Positions 62,096 to 64,000 of a DNA stretch of 64,000 bases are shown piece after piece. The position numbers were made by a program, and so were the translations under genes. The first letter of the stretch is position 1; each line of letters opens with the position of its first letter. The notes under the pieces are model-generated. The model was not told the DNA's origin and ran no database searches. It was given only the letters and a program-made list of their open reading frames with translations. Source of the DNA: UBA4732 sp002404095 (GTDB lineage Bacteria; Planctomycetota; Planctomycetia; Gemmatales; Gemmataceae); assembly GCA_036783645.1 (NCBI GenBank), contig DAIPWT010000002.1:62001-126000 (forward strand). Direction: 5' to 3'.

Positions 62096-64000
62096 ATTAC
62101 AGGTCTATTGCCCTTCGGATTGGGTTATTGCTGGCGTCGGGCCTGCTGGCCGTATGGAATTGCGCGGCTCGCGCTTCGGATGACGGCGCCGAGTTTTTCG
62201 AGAAGAAGATCCGTCCCATCTTGGTCGAGCAGTGCTACGAATGCCACTCCGCTAAATCGAAGAAAGTGCGTGGCGGGCTGCGCCTTGATAGCCGCGCGGG
62301 TCTCTTGCAAGGCGGCGATCGGGGCACAGCCGTGGCGTCCGGCGACCCCGACAAAAGTCTTATCATTGAGGCCGTCGGCTACAAGAATACTGAAATTCAA
62401 ATGCCCAAAAAGGGCAAACTATCCGACACCGCTATTGCGGACCTGACCGCCTGGGTCAAGATGGGCGCACCTTGGGGCAAGGACGCCGGCCCACTCGCCG
62501 CCGGGCCGGATAAACCCACTTTCGACCTTCAGAAGCGAAAGCGCGATCATTGGGCGTGGCGACCGATTCGCCCCCAGGAACCGCCGGCTGTGAAGAATGC
62601 GGCCTGGGCGCGAAGTCCGGTGGACCGCTTCCTTCTCGCCAAGATGGAGGAGAAAAGTCTCTCTCCGGCGCCGGCGGCCGACAAACGTACTCTGCTTCGT
62701 CGCGTCTATTTCGACCTAATTGGCCTGCCGCCGTCGCCGGAACAGGTTACGGCCTTCGTCAAGGATGAATCGGCCGACGCCTATGAAAAAGTGGTGGATC
62801 GGCTTTTGGCCTCGCCGCAATTCGGCGAGCGCTGGGCGCGGCATTGGCTCGATCTGGTGCGCTACGCCGAATCGCGCGGCCACGAATTCGACTACACCAC
62901 ACCGAACGCTTATCAATACCGCGATTACGTCATACGCGCTCTCAACGCCGACGTACCCTACGATCAATTCGTGGCGGAGCATCTCGCCGGTGACTTGCTG
63001 GAGAAGCCGCGCCTGAACCCGGCGGAAGGCTTCAATGAGTCGATAATCGGCACGGGATTCTGGTTTCTTGGCGAAGAGATTCATTCGCCGGTGGACGTCA
63101 GCCAGGACCAGGCCGACCGCTTCGACAACCGCATCGACGTAATGGGCAAGACGTTCCTGGGCCTTACCGTCGCGTGCGCTCGCTGCCACGACCACAAGTT
63201 CGACGCCATCTCCACAAAAGATTATTACTCTCTATTTGGGATATTAGAGAGCTGCAACTACCGGCTTGTTCGCTTCGACGCCCTTGAATTTGACCGCCAG
63301 GTGGCGCGAGACCTGGCGCGGGCGCGGGAGCGCGCCCGACCTCTCATCCAGCGCGCGCTGGCCGACGCCGCCCGGCCCGCGGTCGAACAGATGTCCCATT
63401 ATCTGTTGGCGGCGCGGGACGTGATCCATGCGGGATCTCCTAATAAGGAATCGTGCGAACGGATCGCGCGAGCGCACAAACTGGACGCCGCTTTGCTTGA
63501 ACGCTGGACCGCCGCCGTACTCGACGCGGCACAGAATTGTTCCGATCCGTTGTACGCATGGGCCAAAGTCTGTACCGACGATACGAAGCAGCCGCTGGCC
63601 GTAGCCATGAAAAAGGCCGAGACGGATGCGACTCCGAAGGGCGGCGAAGTGATCGTCGATTACGCACACAGCAGTCCTGGAGATTGGATGCCGGACGGCC
63701 CCGCCTTCGGCTGTGACCCGGCGCGCTCCGGCGACTTGCACCTCGACGGCGATCCGGCCCATCCGGTAATTCGGTTCGTTACGGACGCCGCCGCAGAGTA
63801 CGACCGGACATGGGACGGAATGAAACTGGCGGCCGGCGCGGAGAATGATCCGGGCGCGCTTGCTCGCATGGTGCGGGCGGGAAGGACGATCCGTACTCCG
63901 ACGTTTACCATCAACCCTGGCAAGGTGTTTTATCGCGTCAAGGGGGCCGGCCTGGTTTTCGCGGCGGTGGATTCGCACGTGATGATCGCCGGCCCCTTAC
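62092..64000 (+). CDS. PSCyt1/DUF1549 planctomycete cytochrome protein, partial
   Basis: A GTG start at 62092 overlaps the preceding stop as GTGA, so the two are translationally coupled; the frame is open for 636 codons to the right edge. Residues about 4-24 form a signal peptide. The cytochrome c-like PSCyt1 domain has Cys48-x2-Cys51-His52 (CYECH) and ends near MPKKGKLSDTAIADLTAWVK. The DUF1549 domain (about 170-390) contains RRVYFDLIGLPPSPEQV, FGERWARHWLDLVRYAESRG and a second CARCHDHKFD motif (Cys362, Cys365, His366). The DUF1553 part expected further on is out of the window. Role in planctomycetes is not established; it is a periplasmic multi-domain haem protein. Confidence 0.9.
   Translation, partial: MNYRSIALRIGLLLASGLLAVWNCAARASDDGAEFFEKKIRPILVEQCYECHSAKSKKVRGGLRLDSRAGLLQGGDRGTAVASGDPDKSLIIEAVGYKNTEIQMPKKGKLSDTAIADLTAWVKMGAPWGKDAGPLAAGPDKPTFDLQKRKRDHWAWRPIRPQEPPAVKNAAWARSPVDRFLLAKMEEKSLSPAPAADKRTLLRRVYFDLIGLPPSPEQVTAFVKDESADAYEKVVDRLLASPQFGERWARHWLDLVRYAESRGHEFDYTTPNAYQYRDYVIRALNADVPYDQFVAEHLAGDLLEKPRLNPAEGFNESIIGTGFWFLGEEIHSPVDVSQDQADRFDNRIDVMGKTFLGLTVACARCHDHKFDAISTKDYYSLFGILESCNYRLVRFDALEFDRQVARDLARARERARPLIQRALADAARPAVEQMSHYLLAARDVIHAGSPNKESCERIARAHKLDAALLERWTAAVLDAAQNCSDPLYAWAKVCTDDTKQPLAVAMKKAETDATPKGGEVIVDYAHSSPGDWMPDGPAFGCDPARSGDLHLDGDPAHPVIRFVTDAAAEYDRTWDGMKLAAGAENDPGALARMVRAGRTIRTPTFTINPGKVFYRVKGAGLVFAAVDSHVMIAGPL

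Overview
The window looks like a chromosomal segment of a planctomycete, most likely a Gemmatales/Gemmataceae-type bacterium (family-level placement is inference). The evidence is a set of lineage-typical proteins: a PSCyt1/DUF1549 cytochrome protein at the right edge, a BBP7-like outer-membrane protein, an LEPR-XLL signature (FLEPLEDRCLLS), a WPPGFFEE-type small protein, and a PQQ-like protein beginning DWPQWRGP. Base composition is GC-rich and intergenic spaces hold many long perfect palindromes. A run of ten N at 56074-56083 shows that this is a scaffold with one unresolved join.

Left part (1-30 kb), metabolism and housekeeping. It holds an M20 peptidase, a HIT protein, a HEAT/TPR protein, and a minus-strand efflux operon (one RND adaptor, two RND pumps, then an amidase). 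That operon starts from a sigma70-like promoter overlapped by an 18-bp TetR-type operator. Divergent from it is mbfA (ferritin-like/VIT1 iron exporter), preceded by a 13-codon upstream ORF. Then come an MFS transporter, a membrane-anchored coiled-coil protein, a four-gene operon (CBS protein, korA, korB, zinc-ribbon/CBS protein) for 2-oxoacid:ferredoxin oxidoreductase, thioredoxin, an FHA coiled-coil protein, truD with a nucleotidyltransferase-fold gene, a secreted esterase, and YjbQ.

Middle part (28.5-53.3 kb), cell surface. It holds a BBP7-like beta-barrel protein with a cysteine knot-like insert, a PEP-CTERM protein with 22 consecutive prolines, and a 1127-aa LEPR-XLL protein with a sedolisin (S53) domain that has lost its catalytic Ser and Asp, followed by DUF4214 repeats. 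After these comes a large exopolysaccharide locus: Wza-like export lipoprotein, exosortase, Wzc-like copolymerase/kinase, EpsI-domain protein, priming sugar transferase, GT2, XrtA-type polysaccharide deacetylase, four GT4 glycosyltransferases, two GT-C-like membrane proteins and an O-antigen ligase-like polymerase. The PEP-CTERM protein is the likely substrate of the exosortase, so the region probably makes a polysaccharide and anchors protein to it.

Right part (53.5-64 kb). A PQQ-like beta-propeller protein is followed by MoxR ATPase, DUF58, BatA-type VWA and large VWA membrane proteins, coupled by a GTGA overlap to a PSCyt1/DUF1549 cytochrome gene that leaves the window.

Recurrent palindromic elements are the most unusual feature. 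At least two related families are present, one copy lies in-frame inside the M20 peptidase gene, and another supplies the 3-prime end of the exosortase gene. Between the two RND pumps there is a MITE-like nested palindrome flanked by 10-bp direct repeats. No tRNA, rRNA, CRISPR array, insertion-sequence transposase or phage gene was recognised.
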